Of a stretch of DNA of 64,000 nucleotides, positions 54,133 through 63,217 are shown one piece after another. The position numbers and the translations under genes are program-made. Within the stretch, counting starts at the first letter, position 1. Each line of letters begins with the position of its first letter. This DNA comes from an uncultured Clostridia bacterium (GTDB lineage Bacteria > Bacillota > Clostridia > TANB77 > CAG-508), in NCBI GenBank assembly GCA_948530865.1, contig CAOTKV010000003.1, positions 83,859 to 147,858 of the forward strand. Reading direction: 5' to 3'. The notes under the pieces were generated by a model. The model worked only from the letters and a program-made list of their open reading frames with translations. It was not told the DNA's origin and searched no databases.

Positions 54133-54690
54133 TTATTGTTTTATACATCTAACTGTAACTCTTTTATCTTTTGGATAATTACAAGAAAATAGTGAAAGCT
54201 CATATTCTGTATTTGTCATACCCTCTACATCTTCTGGATATAAAGTTTCTATTTTATCAACTTTATATTCAATCTCATTTCCATTTAAAGCTGTAAAATA
54301 AATATCATCACCTTTTTTTAAGTGTTTTATATTACCAAAAAATTTAGGATAGTTATGAGCGGCTAAAACCATATTCTCATTTTTATATACATCACCATAA
54401 TATTTACATGGTGAAATTTTTAAATTTATATCTGTACATTCTTCTAAGACTGGTAATTTTATATCTAATGTAGGAATTTCTATTACTCCAACATACTTTC
54501 TATCAGCAATTTCTATATCTTTTGTTGTTACAATCTCTCTTTCTATTGCCTTCTCAAGTTCCCCCATAACTTGTTCAGAAGCTTTATAAGCACCATAAAC
54601 TTCTAAATAGTCTGATATAACAATAGTGGCAGCAATAGTTAATAAAGTCCAGCCTATTACAATTAATATTTTTCCAATTAAACTTTTCAT
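54133..54690 (-). CDS. Sortase, atypical class, at the end of the pilus cluster
   Basis: 185 residues with an N-terminal membrane helix (~8-25). Sortase residues are His112 in LAAHNYPKFFG, Cys170 in SLFSCNYP and an Arg near 177-181 (DKRVTVRC). The usual TLxTC reads SLFSC, and an extra Cys lies near the end. It is downstream of the pilin genes but separated from them by a terminator (54744-54786), and ends 20 bases before the priA start. It may be a housekeeping or pilus-anchoring sortase. Confidence 0.75.
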   Translation of the reverse strand: MKSLIGKILIVIGWTLLTIAATIVISDYLEVYGAYKASEQVMGELEKAIEREIVTTKDIEIADRKYVGVIEIPTLDIKLPVLEECTDINLKISPCKYYGDVYKNENMVLAAHNYPKFFGNIKHLKKGDDIYFTALNGNEIEYKVDKIETLYPEDVEGMTNTEYELSLFSCNYPKDKRVTVRCIKQ

Positions 54691-54743
54691 CTATTATACC
54701 TTCTAAGTTATTATATTTCACATTATATATTAAAAAGTAAAAA

Positions 54744-54786
54744 AAAGTAAACTATATATTGAAATTTTTCATACATAGTTTACTTT
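54744..54786 (-). terminator. Terminator after the minor pilin gene
   Basis: AAAGTAAACTAT (54744-54755) and ATAGTTTACTTT (54775-54786) form a 12-bp stem; the minus strand continues with TTTTACTTTTT. It overlaps the end of the upstream gene's stop codon, so the sortase at 54133 may depend on read-through. Confidence 0.7.
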
Positions 54787-55634
54787 TTTCTAGTTCTTTT
54801 ATCTAATATACATCCTACTACTATACATATAAGTCCTAATATACTTAGTACTATAACAGAAACAATTGGTAATCCTGTATCAGGTAATCTTTTTCTTTCT
54901 TGTTTTTGCGGATTTTCTGGATTATTAGCATTATTACTTTCTGATGAATTTGTAATTACATTAGTATTTGTATCAGTATTGGTTGGTGTATTATTAACAT
55001 TGTTTTGGTCATCTGGTGGATTTATAATTATTTCAGAAACTTTAGGATTTGCATTAATTGTAAATTCATATTTTTCATTTTGTATCATTGGTATTGTTAC
55101 TATAAATGAGTTACATTCAAATAATTCATTATCCATAATAAAATCATCTATAACAACTAAATATTTACCAAGTTCCAAATCAGCAAAATGTGCATGTGTA
55201 AGATAATCAACTTCTTCTTCTATACATTGTATTTTATTGTCTGTTGCAAATTTCTTTATTTCTTCAACATACTCTTCACTATCTTCTTTTAATCTTTCAT
55301 CTATATTTGCAATATCCTTAAATTCTTTTGTGAATTTAAAGTTTAATTCGTTAGAATTTGCTTCTTCTACTTCTTTAATTTTTTCTATACTTTCTTCTTG
55401 AATTTCATCTTTTAGAAGATTTTCTTCTTTTGAATCAGTTATTTCTTTTATTCGATATAGTTTCATTTTTATTTTTACTGGATTTGCTGGAAGTAGTCCT
55501 TCAATAAAAATATTAAGTTCACCTTTATCCTCAGATAGGGTAATAGCAAATGCATATATACTTCTAAATATAGTAAGTGCGATTATAAAAGATATTATAA
55601 TAATTTTAGAAAAAGTCTGTTTCTTTTTTATCAC
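54780..55634 (-). CDS. LPXTG-anchored minor pilin/surface protein
   Basis: A signal peptide (FSKIIIISFIIALTIFRSIY-AFA) leads to a mature domain with Glu/Lys-rich helices and beta segments (ELGKYLVVIDDFIMDNELFE), an Asn/Thr-rich linker and the sorting signal LPDTG (250-254) with a hydrophobic helix and KRTRKK. It overlaps the class C sortase gene by 29 bases. Position after the major pilin and sortase suggests a base or tip pilin. The globular domain itself is not a family I recognise. Confidence 0.8.
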   Translation of the reverse strand: MIKKKQTFSKIIIISFIIALTIFRSIYAFAITLSEDKGELNIFIEGLLPANPVKIKMKLYRIKEITDSKEENLLKDEIQEESIEKIKEVEEANSNELNFKFTKEFKDIANIDERLKEDSEEYVEEIKKFATDNKIQCIEEEVDYLTHAHFADLELGKYLVVIDDFIMDNELFECNSFIVTIPMIQNEKYEFTINANPKVSEIIINPPDDQNNVNNTPTNTDTNTNVITNSSESNNANNPENPQKQERKRLPDTGLPIVSVIVLSILGLICIVVGCILDKRTRKK

Positions 55635-56499
55635 TCGTCTTTGCTCCCTCCTTTTTTATTAATTCATGTCTTGCAAATTTTCTTCTTTGTCTTTTACTTC
55701 TTTGATGTATTTTCATAACAACTGCACTTATAAGTATTATAACAATTAAGAATATAGTTATAAGAATTAAAATATTATTTCTATAATTTTTATTAAAGAT
55801 ATTTTCAAGATCATGTGTTTGTTCTGTCGTTCTTGTACCTCTAATTAGTAATCTTTGAGTATTAATACCATATGGTGTACATGTAACTAAAGTTACTAAA
55901 TCTCTATTTTGTTCAATTCCTATGTAATCCCATATTTCATCAGGCTCTATAACAACAATCTGATCTACTTTATAATATAATTTTTCTTTTAATACTTTTA
56001 AAACAAAAATATCACCATCTCTTAACTTATCAAGGTTTGTAAATAATTTAGATGTTGGCAATCCTCTATGTCCAAATAATGCACAATGTGTTCCATATCC
56101 ACCAACTGGAAGTGAACTTCCTTGAAAATGTCCAACACCAACTTGAAGCGTTTCTTCTTCTATTCCATGATATACTGGCAAATCTATATTAAGTTTTTCT
56201 ATATAAATATACCCCATAATATCTGCATTAGCAACATTTAACTGATTATAATATCTTTCTTCTTCATCTAGCATTATTTCGCCTTTAGTTATTAAATCAG
56301 CATTATATTTATGCGCATTTGCAATTATTTCAGAGTAATCTTCTTCTTTAATTTCTACAGCATTTTTTTCATAGATTTTAATTTTCTCAAGACCATCTTG
56401 ATATGATAAGAAACCTGTTACAATTGGATATAAAAAGATAGAGAGACCAATCAAAAAAGTTATAAATAAAAGAATATTCTTTATATATATTTTCTTCAT
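55606..56499 (-). CDS. Class C (pilus-polymerising) sortase
   Basis: Joins pilin subunits covalently. N-terminal helix ~8-30, catalytic His144 in FGHRGLPTSKLFTNLDKL, Cys207 in TLVTCTPYGINTQR and Arg216; a C-terminal membrane helix (~238-260) typical of class C and a basic tail complete it. Upstream is the major pilin, downstream the minor pilin, as in standard pilus clusters. Confidence 0.93.
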   Translation of the reverse strand: MKKIYIKNILLFITFLIGLSIFLYPIVTGFLSYQDGLEKIKIYEKNAVEIKEEDYSEIIANAHKYNADLITKGEIMLDEEERYYNQLNVANADIMGYIYIEKLNIDLPVYHGIEEETLQVGVGHFQGSSLPVGGYGTHCALFGHRGLPTSKLFTNLDKLRDGDIFVLKVLKEKLYYKVDQIVVIEPDEIWDYIGIEQNRDLVTLVTCTPYGINTQRLLIRGTRTTEQTHDLENIFNKNYRNNILILITIFLIVIILISAVVMKIHQRSKRQRRKFARHELIKKEGAKTSDKKETDFF

Positions 56500-56537
56500 G
56501 TTCCCTCCATCTTAATCCAATTAACTATTTACATTTA

Positions 56538-58247
56538 TTATTTTCTTTTTTTCTTATTTGTTCCAAAAGCTAATGTTGCAGATCCTGCCATAATTCCAAT
56601 TCCTACAACTGTAAATATAACTGTACCTATACCACCAGTAGATGGAAGAATAATTCCTTTAACGTTACCTACTTCTAAATCAACTTGTTCTTCACCAATA
56701 CTTAATACTGCGAATTTTGTTAATTTATCTCTTATATCTTTACCTGTTTCAGCATCTGTTATGTCTGGAATAGACCATCTAATATTTCCAGTAGCTTCAT
56801 CATATGTTGCATTTATTGAAAATTCAATAGGTGTTGTTAATAAATTGTATCCATCAGGTTGTTTGATTTCCTTTAGTATGTATGTACCACTTCCCATACC
56901 TGGAATTCTGATTTCACCATTTTCATTAGTTGGACCTAATTCAATTTTTTTAGTTTCATCATCTTCTGTACCTTTTTCCCATAATCCAAATGTAGCACCT
57001 GGTAATAATCCAAGTCTTTTTCCAGTTTCATCTTTTTTATCTGTTTGACCTAAATAATTTTGGTTTACTTTTGTTAATACAAAGTTAATTGTAAATGTTT
57101 TTGTTTCTTGTGGTTTTGTTTTACCTTGTGAATTACTATGTGGATCATTTGAATATGTTAATATAGCACTATTTATATTTGGTTCTGATCCTCTTTTTGC
57201 ATTTTCATTTAAAAGTGCTTGATAATCAACAACTACATATTTTCCTGCATATTCTTTTTTATCAATAAAGTTATTAAATGTTATTGTTAAAATTGTTTTA
57301 TCTGATGTAGATATAGTATAATCTACATCTTTTGTTAATACTACATCTTCAGCTGGAACAACAGGTGGTTCAGCATCTGGATTTGCTTCTGTTTTATCAA
57401 CAATTTTTACAGTTAAATCATCTGTATTAAGATCAAATCCTTCTCCTAATGTATCTGTTATAACAAAGTTGTATGAACTATATCCATCCATTCTTGGTAT
57501 TTTTGATTCTAATTTAAAGAATACTGGTTTGCTTTCATCTATAATTGCTGTATTTACTTTTTCATTTACATTTGAAGTTAAAACTCCATTTTCATCTCTT
57601 TTATTACCTAAAGTTTTTGTTAAGTTTGGCATGTCTGATTTTGAATTAACATCAACATCACCTACAACTTGTAAAATGTATTTACTGAATACATCTTCTT
57701 CTTTAATATCACCTGTAGATGAGTTAACATCAATAATTACATAATAACCAGTTTCAGTAACTGTTCCTTCATATTTTTGAGTTGTTTCATTATAAGTTAA
57801 TTCTGTTCCTCCATCAACATTAAGAACATTATTATAAATTACATCTACGAATTTTATTAGTTCTTCACTGTTATCTGCTTCTTTCATTGTTGCTAATACA
57901 TCTGCAAAGTTTTCAGCAATTAGGCAGTTATTATATTTAGCACCTAATTCAGCTTTAATTGCAGCAATAGTTTCTTCTGATAATTCTTTGTTTGCATTTC
58001 TATCAAGAATATCATTTCCCCAGAAAATATTAGACAATACATATTGTTTTGTCTCTCCTTCACCTTCAGTTGCTACTGTACCAGTAAAGATTTGATATGC
58101 TTTATATGTATGATTTTCTTTACCTTCAGTATTTGTGATAGTGATTTTGTATCCTTCTCCTTCTGCTGCTTGAGAAGTAGTAGGATAAATACCTAAGCAT
58201 AATACTAAAATTAGTAGTATCGATGCTAACATCTTAAGTTTTTTCAT
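56538..58247 (-). CDS. Major pilin subunit, isopeptide-forming, LPXTG-anchored
   Basis: Backbone pilin of the SpaA/FimA type, 569 residues. Signal peptide (LKMLASILLILVLCLGIYPT, then SQA-AEG); several Ig-like domains; the pilin E-box reads TYILKEIKQPDGYN, a hallmark of intramolecular isopeptide bonds; sorting signal LPSTG (534-538) followed by a hydrophobic helix and KKKRK. SDMPNLTKTL may carry the polymerising Lys. GGGGAG lies before the ATG. It is followed by the class C sortase and minor pilin. The cluster sits between gmk and priA, which are normally close. Confidence 0.93.
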   Translation of the reverse strand: MKKLKMLASILLILVLCLGIYPTTSQAAEGEGYKITITNTEGKENHTYKAYQIFTGTVATEGEGETKQYVLSNIFWGNDILDRNANKELSEETIAAIKAELGAKYNNCLIAENFADVLATMKEADNSEELIKFVDVIYNNVLNVDGGTELTYNETTQKYEGTVTETGYYVIIDVNSSTGDIKEEDVFSKYILQVVGDVDVNSKSDMPNLTKTLGNKRDENGVLTSNVNEKVNTAIIDESKPVFFKLESKIPRMDGYSSYNFVITDTLGEGFDLNTDDLTVKIVDKTEANPDAEPPVVPAEDVVLTKDVDYTISTSDKTILTITFNNFIDKKEYAGKYVVVDYQALLNENAKRGSEPNINSAILTYSNDPHSNSQGKTKPQETKTFTINFVLTKVNQNYLGQTDKKDETGKRLGLLPGATFGLWEKGTEDDETKKIELGPTNENGEIRIPGMGSGTYILKEIKQPDGYNLLTTPIEFSINATYDEATGNIRWSIPDITDAETGKDIRDKLTKFAVLSIGEEQVDLEVGNVKGIILPSTGGIGTVIFTVVGIGIMAGSATLAFGTNKKKRK

Positions 58248-58446
58248 AAACTTTCTCCCCTCTTTTATTTATTTTTTAATATTAAAAACTATATTATTGA
58301 CCTTTGGCTGTCTATAAATTTGTGCAATATCTAGTTCATCTATCAATATTATATATATCATATTTAATATTTTTTTTCTAGTTTTTGATTTTTGGTGTAA
58401 AAATATGTATTTTTCTGTATATTCCTTGATATTATTGGACTTTGCA

Positions 58447-58471
58447 GTTTTCCTTTTTCTAAAAGGAAAAC
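58447..58471. promoter_or_regulatory. Perfect 11-bp inverted repeat upstream of the major pilin
   Basis: GTTTTCCTTTT and AAAAGGAAAAC flank a three-base loop (TCT), about 200 bases upstream of the pilin start. It has no long T-run, so it is more likely a regulatory site or leader hairpin than a terminator. Surface pilus expression is often phase- or leader-controlled, but a role here is only inferred. Confidence 0.35.
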
Positions 58472-58617
58472 ATTTTCATCGCATTTCAACAACTACATTT
58501 CTTAGTATTCTAAAGGCTTATAAGTTTTTACATTACTAATTTTTATTATTTATATTACATTTTTGTTACTTTATTTTTGAGCATTTTTCATGTTCACTTT
58601 TTTAAAAAAAATAGAAA

Positions 58618-58645
58618 AAAGAGCAATAATTTCTTATCACTCTTT
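58618..58645 (-). terminator. Terminator of the gmk operon
   Basis: On the minus strand AAAGAGTGATAA pairs with TTATTGCTCTTT (two G-U pairs) around GAAA, followed by TTTCTATTTTTT. It separates gmk from the pilus cluster, showing that the pilus genes have their own promoter. Confidence 0.75.
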
Positions 58646-58657
58646 AAAAAATAATTT

Positions 58658-59218
58658 TTATTTTTCAGATAAACTTTCTTGTCTTATAATTTCTTCAATT
58701 ATATTAACTGCCTTTTCTAAATTGTCATTTTTTAACACATAGTCATATAAACTTATTTTTGATTCTTCATAATCAAATCTGTTTAAACGTAGAATAATTT
58801 CACCTTCTGATGGTTTATCTATTCTATTTTCTAATCTATGTCTTAATTCTTCTTTTGGAACTCTTAAAAATATAGTTACAATTTTTATATCTTTTAGTGT
58901 ATTTTTTAATATCTCTGTTCCATTAACATCAATATCTTTTATTACGATTCCACTTTTTGCTTCTTCATCCAAAAATTTTTTTGATGTACCATAATAATGA
59001 TTATGATGTATATCATATTCATAAATTTCATTATTTCTTATTTTTTCTTCAAATTCTTCTTTACTTAAAAAAATGTATGTTTTTCCTGGAACATCACCTT
59101 CTCTAGGTGGCCTTGTTGTATAGGCTGGAATAGATTTTACATTATCCATTCTTTTAATAATTTCTTTTTTTATTGTGTCTTTTCCTGCTCCTGCTACACC
59201 AGATAATATAACTAACAT
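58658..59218 (-). CDS. gmk: Guanylate kinase, variant P-loop
   Basis: Phosphorylates GMP to GDP. The order of motifs is that of guanylate kinase: P-loop SGVAGAGKDT (usually GPSGAGKGT), TTRPPREGDV, IYEYDIHHNHYYGTSKK and RLENR. Length is 186 residues. The P-loop is a divergent form, with Val-Ala in place of Pro-Ser and Asp in place of Gly, so it may have a modified property; synteny with rpoZ, remA and yicC supports gmk. It ends at a terminator before the pilus cluster. Confidence 0.88.
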   Translation of the reverse strand: MLVILSGVAGAGKDTIKKEIIKRMDNVKSIPAYTTRPPREGDVPGKTYIFLSKEEFEEKIRNNEIYEYDIHHNHYYGTSKKFLDEEAKSGIVIKDIDVNGTEILKNTLKDIKIVTIFLRVPKEELRHRLENRIDKPSEGEIILRLNRFDYEESKISLYDYVLKNDNLEKAVNIIEEIIRQESLSEK

Positions 59219-59242
59219 AATTTTACCTCTTCTATTTTAATA

Positions 59243-59455
59243 TTATTCTTCAGATTCTGTTTCTTCTATTTTAGTAACTTGCCCTTCTAGTATTTCATCA
59301 GCAGCTAATGTAACAACTGATCTATCTTTTTCTGTTGTTTTTACAGGAGAACCACTTGCTATTTGTCTAGCTCTTTTTGATGTCATTATTACTAATGCAT
59401 ATCTATTGTCTCCTACCTTTCCTAATAAATCTGATACTGTTGGTTTTACTAACAT
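59243..59455 (-). CDS. rpoZ: RNA polymerase omega subunit
   Basis: Small subunit that helps RNA polymerase assembly. It shows VGDNRYALVIMTSKRARQIASG and the end DEILEGQVTKIEE in 70 residues. Its place between remA and gmk matches the conserved yicC-remA-gmk-rpoZ neighbourhood, though gmk and rpoZ are in swapped order here. Confidence 0.9.
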   Translation of the reverse strand: MLVKPTVSDLLGKVGDNRYALVIMTSKRARQIASGSPVKTTEKDRSVVTLAADEILEGQVTKIEETESEE

Positions 59456-59488
59456 TTAAAAACTCCTCCTTTATTTTTTTACTTAACA

Positions 59489-59743
59489 TTATTCATCATC
59501 ATTATCTAAACCATTATCAACTCTTCCTGCTATTGTTTCAGGTTGAACTGCAGACAAAATTATATGTCCTGAATCCATTATAATAACAGATCTTGTTCTT
59601 CTACCATAAGTTGCATCAATTGCCATTTTTGAATCTTTAGCTTCTTGTATTATTCTTTTTATTGGTGCTGATTCTGGACTAACAATTGATATAATTCTTT
59701 CAGCGGAAACTATATTTCCAAAGCCTATGTTTATAAGTTGCAT
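59489..59743 (-). CDS. RemA-like DUF370 regulator
   Basis: 84 residues with the DUF370 core [31 protein letters not shown] and [20 protein letters not shown]. In Bacillus RemA activates biofilm matrix operons as a DNA-binding oligomer. In this genome the TasA-like/SipW genes at 5654-7063 are plausible targets, though that is inference. It is downstream of yicC as in most Firmicutes. Confidence 0.9.
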   Translation of the reverse strand: MQLINIGFGNIVSAERIISIVSPESAPIKRIIQEAKDSKMAIDATYGRRTRSVIIMDSGHIILSAVQPETIAGRVDNGLDNDDE

Positions 59744-59792
59744 ATTTTTACCTACTTTCTCAAAAATTTAGATTTTATAAAATCTATAAAAA

Positions 59793-60668
59793 TTATTCTA
59801 TATTTTGTATTTGCTCTCTTATATTTTCAACTTCTGTTTTTATCTCAATAACTCTATTAGTAATATCTAAACAATTTGCTTTTGAGCCTATTGTATTAAC
59901 TTCTCTATTAATTTCTTGAATTAAAAAATCAATTTTCTTTCCTATTGGTGAACTTTGCTTTATTAATTCTAAAAATTGAGACATATGACTTTTTAATCTT
60001 GTAAGCTCTTCTTCAATAGATGACTTGTCTGAAAAAATAACTATTTCTTGCATTAATCTATTCTCATCAACAGTAGATGGTTCAAGCAATTCGTTTACTC
60101 TAACTTTCAATTTTTCCATATATTCTTTAACTAAAGTGCTTGAAAATTCAGTTATTTCATTTACTTTATTTTGAATCAAATAAATTCTTTGCTCAATATC
60201 TTGAACTAATCTTGTTCCTTCTATTTCTCTCATAGAAATAAATTTTTCTAATGCATCATCTACTGCAATCATTAATTCTTTTCCAATCAATTCTTCATCT
60301 TGAGTATCTTCTATTTTTAGAATTTCTGGAAATTTAGAAATATCTATAACATCAACATTAAATTGTAAATCAGTTTCATCAGCTAAACTTTTTAGTTCTT
60401 TTATATATTCTTTTGCAAGTTCTTTATTTATTCTTATATTAGTACCTTTACTACTATAATTTTCAAAACTTATTAGTACATCTACTTTTCCCCTAGATAT
60501 TGCTGAACTTATTCTCTTTCTTATTTTATCTTCTTCACTATTTAAAAATCTAGGTAATCTAACAGATATATCTGTATATTTGTGATTTACAGATTTAATA
60601 TCTACTGTATAACTTCTACCTTCATTTTCATATTTTCCACGGCCAAAGCCTGTCATGCTTTTAATCAA
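59793..60668 (-). CDS. YicC/YloC family endoribonuclease
   Basis: Stress-induced endoribonuclease family. The N-terminus MIKSMTGFGRGKYENEGRS is diagnostic, followed by VNHKYTDISVRLPR, the Glu/Arg-rich middle and the C-terminal LIQEINREVNTIGSKANCLD. Length is 291 residues. The next gene, remA, follows after 49 bases. Confidence 0.93.
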   Translation of the reverse strand: MIKSMTGFGRGKYENEGRSYTVDIKSVNHKYTDISVRLPRFLNSEEDKIRKRISSAISRGKVDVLISFENYSSKGTNIRINKELAKEYIKELKSLADETDLQFNVDVIDISKFPEILKIEDTQDEELIGKELMIAVDDALEKFISMREIEGTRLVQDIEQRIYLIQNKVNEITEFSSTLVKEYMEKLKVRVNELLEPSTVDENRLMQEIVIFSDKSSIEEELTRLKSHMSQFLELIKQSSPIGKKIDFLIQEINREVNTIGSKANCLDITNRVIEIKTEVENIREQIQNIE

Positions 60669-60670
60669 TT

Positions 60671-61342
60671 TTATTTACCTCTTTCCCTTTTTCCTTTTTT
60701 TACTTTTGTATTCTTGTTTATACTTTGTTTTTCAGCTTCTAATTGCCTTTTCTTTCTTCTAATAACTTGTTCTTTTAAAATAACTTGTTTTATTGTTTCT
60801 TCTTCTTCAGTTTTTGCTCTATATGTTTTTTTACTTTCTTCATCTAAATAACTCTTTTTTTCATCATCTTTCATAATTTCCTTAACATCACTTAGATTAT
60901 TTTGATAATGAAACTTTTTTTGTTTATAAATAATAATTGATTTAAAAAAATAGTAAATAACTAAAATAGCTGGCAAAACCATAACTATAATTCTAATAAT
61001 ATTATTTGTATGCAAATATATATATGGAATATATAGTGAAACAACTCCACTTATTAGAAATTCTATTCCTATAATCCAAAGTTTTATACTATTTTTTCTA
61101 TATGCAATCTCGATATCTATTACTGTTATAAAAATTATTCCTAAAGCAAAGTATTTCATATATTCTTCAAAATGTATTGTATCTACTCTATAATATGTAA
61201 CATTTATAAGACAAAAATATGCCATTATAATAGTTGCTGCTAATAGATTTTGAAAAATAATAGTATTAATATCATTTTTTACTTCTCTAGGTAATTTTCT
61301 TTGCCTTTCAATTTCAAGCTGCATTAACTTAGCTTTTTCCAA
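60671..61342 (-). CDS. Unknown membrane protein with charged C-terminal tail
   Basis: Four to five hydrophobic segments over residues ~28-140 (NLLAATIIMAYFCLINVTYY, ALGIIFITVIDIEIAY, IPYIYLHTNN) are followed by a basic, Glu/Lys-rich coiled-coil tail of ~75 residues. No family is assigned. It is directly between rsmE and yicC with gaps of one to three bases, so it is part of that operon. Confidence 0.75.
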   Translation of the reverse strand: MEKAKLMQLEIERQRKLPREVKNDINTIIFQNLLAATIIMAYFCLINVTYYRVDTIHFEEYMKYFALGIIFITVIDIEIAYRKNSIKLWIIGIEFLISGVVSLYIPYIYLHTNNIIRIIVMVLPAILVIYYFFKSIIIYKQKKFHYQNNLSDVKEIMKDDEKKSYLDEESKKTYRAKTEEEETIKQVILKEQVIRRKKRQLEAEKQSINKNTKVKKGKRERGK

Positions 61343-62101
61343 CTATTTATTTCCTCCATTTTCTAATTCATACATAATTATAGAAGAAACTTGAAGAGCC
61401 ACTGTTTCAGTTCTTAAAATTCTTTTTCCTAAACTAATTACTTTTGCACCATTTTCTTGCATTATTTCAACTTCTGATTGGTCTATTCCGCCTTCTGGTC
61501 CAATAATAATTGCTATTTTGTAATTCTCTTTTTTATTCTTTAGTTCTAGTAATTCATTCTTTATATAGTTTTTTTCTTCTAATTCATATGCAAGCAAAAC
61601 TAAATCATATTCTTTAATTTCATTACATATGCTTTTTATATCTTCTATATTTCTAACATTTGGAACTAAATCTCTACCACATTGTTTTGCTGCTACTTCT
61701 GCAATTTTATTCCATCTATCTATTTTTTTAGTTTCGTCTTTTCCTGAAAGTTTAACAATAGACCTTTTAAGAGATACTGGTATAAATTCTGTTACTCCAA
61801 GTTCTGTACCTTTTTGTATTATTAATTCCATTTTATCAGCTTTAGGAAGTCCTTGAAAAATATGTAATTCAACATTTCCTTCTGCTTCATTTCCAGCAAT
61901 TTCTACTATATCACAATTTACATATTTATTGGTAATTTCAGAAATTTCAGAAATATAGTTTGTACTAGTTTTTTTATCACATATCTTTATTTGCTCACCA
62001 ATTTCGAGCCTTAATACATTTTTTATGTGATTAACATCTTCACCAATTATCTGTATTTTATTATTATTTACTTGATTTGATTCAACAAAAAACTTTCTCA
62101 A
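61343..62101 (-). CDS. rsmE: 16S rRNA (uracil1498-N3)-methyltransferase
   Basis: SPOUT-class enzyme modifying U1498 of 16S rRNA. It has the N-terminal PUA-like domain (VNHIKNVLRLEIGEQIKICD), then GLPKADKMELIIQKGTELGV, the cofactor knot IIGPEGGIDQSE and the end LGKRILRTETVALQVSSII. Length is 252 residues. The following membrane protein gene starts with no gap. Confidence 0.94.
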   Translation of the reverse strand: MRKFFVESNQVNNNKIQIIGEDVNHIKNVLRLEIGEQIKICDKKTSTNYISEISEITNKYVNCDIVEIAGNEAEGNVELHIFQGLPKADKMELIIQKGTELGVTEFIPVSLKRSIVKLSGKDETKKIDRWNKIAEVAAKQCGRDLVPNVRNIEDIKSICNEIKEYDLVLLAYELEEKNYIKNELLELKNKKENYKIAIIIGPEGGIDQSEVEIMQENGAKVISLGKRILRTETVALQVSSIIMYELENGGNK

Positions 62102-62205
62102 ATTTCATATTCTCCTAAGTTTACTGATTTTAATATTATATCATAGATTTTCAAAGAAATAAAGAGATTTTTGAAGATTTGATAAGATTATCAATGATAT
62201 AGTAT

Positions 62206-62237
62206 AAAGAGGCAAGTTTAACTTCACTTGCCTCTTT
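62206..62237 (-). terminator. Terminator of the PHP phosphatase gene
   Basis: AAAGAGGCAAGT and ACTTGCCTCTTT form a perfect 12-bp stem with an eight-base loop, after the stop at 62299. On the minus strand it is followed by ATACTATA, so the T-run is short. Confidence 0.65.
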
Positions 62238-62298
62238 TGCTATATATGTTTTCCACAATTTATCCCATATATCTTTATAAATTGTCTTTTTGTTAGTT

Positions 62299-63186
62299 TT
62301 ATATTGTATTAATTTTATTAATCCAAGGTTCTATAATTTCTTTGGGTATACATACATTGTTAATTTTTCCTGTACCAAGCATAATATCAGGCTTATTTTT
62401 AGCATGATAATCTGTTCCACCAGACATGTATTTATTATATTTTTTGCACAATTCAAAAGCAATTTTTCTCTCTTCTTCAGAAAAAAGTGAATATATGCAT
62501 TCCATTCCATCAATTTCTGTAGTAGTTAAAATTTCTTCTATTGTTTTAGCTTTATCTTTAAACGGATATATAAATCCATGAGCCAAAAATGCAAGACCAC
62601 CAGCTTCATGTATTCTTGAAATTGTTTCATTTATATCAATTGATGCATATGATTCATCATAATAAAATGCACTGTCTCTATTGCTTTGATGTACTCTAAA
62701 AAAAGATGTTGGATTAAATTCACCAATTTTCTGTATTATTTCTTTATTTTCATCATGTTTTAAAAGTTCTGTTGCAAGTACAAATGATGCCCACTGCTTA
62801 GATGGATTTTCTCTATCAATATACATTTCATCATTGTTATATTTTAATCCGAGTTCACTTGCTATTTTTTTATATTTTTCAAGAATTTCAATTTGCATTT
62901 TTAATGCATCATATTTATGAATTCTTATTTTTTTATAATCAATTCCATAAGCTAAAATTTCTATTGAAACTTTGTCATAAAAAGTTTTGAGTTCTGAACC
63001 AACAATTATCTTTCCACTATATAAATTTCTCAAATTTGGATTTTCTTCAAGTTCAAAATAAGCTCCAACAGAATCATGGTCAGTTATAGAAAGAATTTCT
63101 ATATTGCTTCTTTCTGCATTTTTCAAAATTTCCTCTACAGAATCTGTTCCATCAGAATGATTTGTATGTGTATGTAAATCTATCAT
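62299..63186 (-). CDS. PHP-domain metal-dependent phosphoesterase
   Basis: The PHP family begins with MIDLHTHTNHSDGTDSVEE; later metal residues lie in SITDHDSVGA, IIVGSEL, AGGLAFLAHGF and GGTDYHAKNKP. At 295 residues it resembles the YciV/RnaAM type, which degrades nucleoside bisphosphates or short RNA, but substrate is not certain. It follows thyX and precedes its own terminator. Confidence 0.88.
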   Translation of the reverse strand: MIDLHTHTNHSDGTDSVEEILKNAERSNIEILSITDHDSVGAYFELEENPNLRNLYSGKIIVGSELKTFYDKVSIEILAYGIDYKKIRIHKYDALKMQIEILEKYKKIASELGLKYNNDEMYIDRENPSKQWASFVLATELLKHDENKEIIQKIGEFNPTSFFRVHQSNRDSAFYYDESYASIDINETISRIHEAGGLAFLAHGFIYPFKDKAKTIEEILTTTEIDGMECIYSLFSEEERKIAFELCKKYNKYMSGGTDYHAKNKPDIMLGTGKINNVCIPKEIIEPWINKINTI

Positions 63187-63217
63187 AAACTTCTCCTAAA
63201 ATTAATATGTAGTATAT

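Larger units (their letters stand above)
58248..58657. other. Upstream region of the pilus operon
   Basis: 410 bases with no gene. It holds the gmk terminator (58618-58645), a perfect 11-bp hairpin (58447-58471) and the AT-rich pilin promoter region. I see no clear -35/-10 pair or riboswitch that I can name. Confidence 0.4.
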
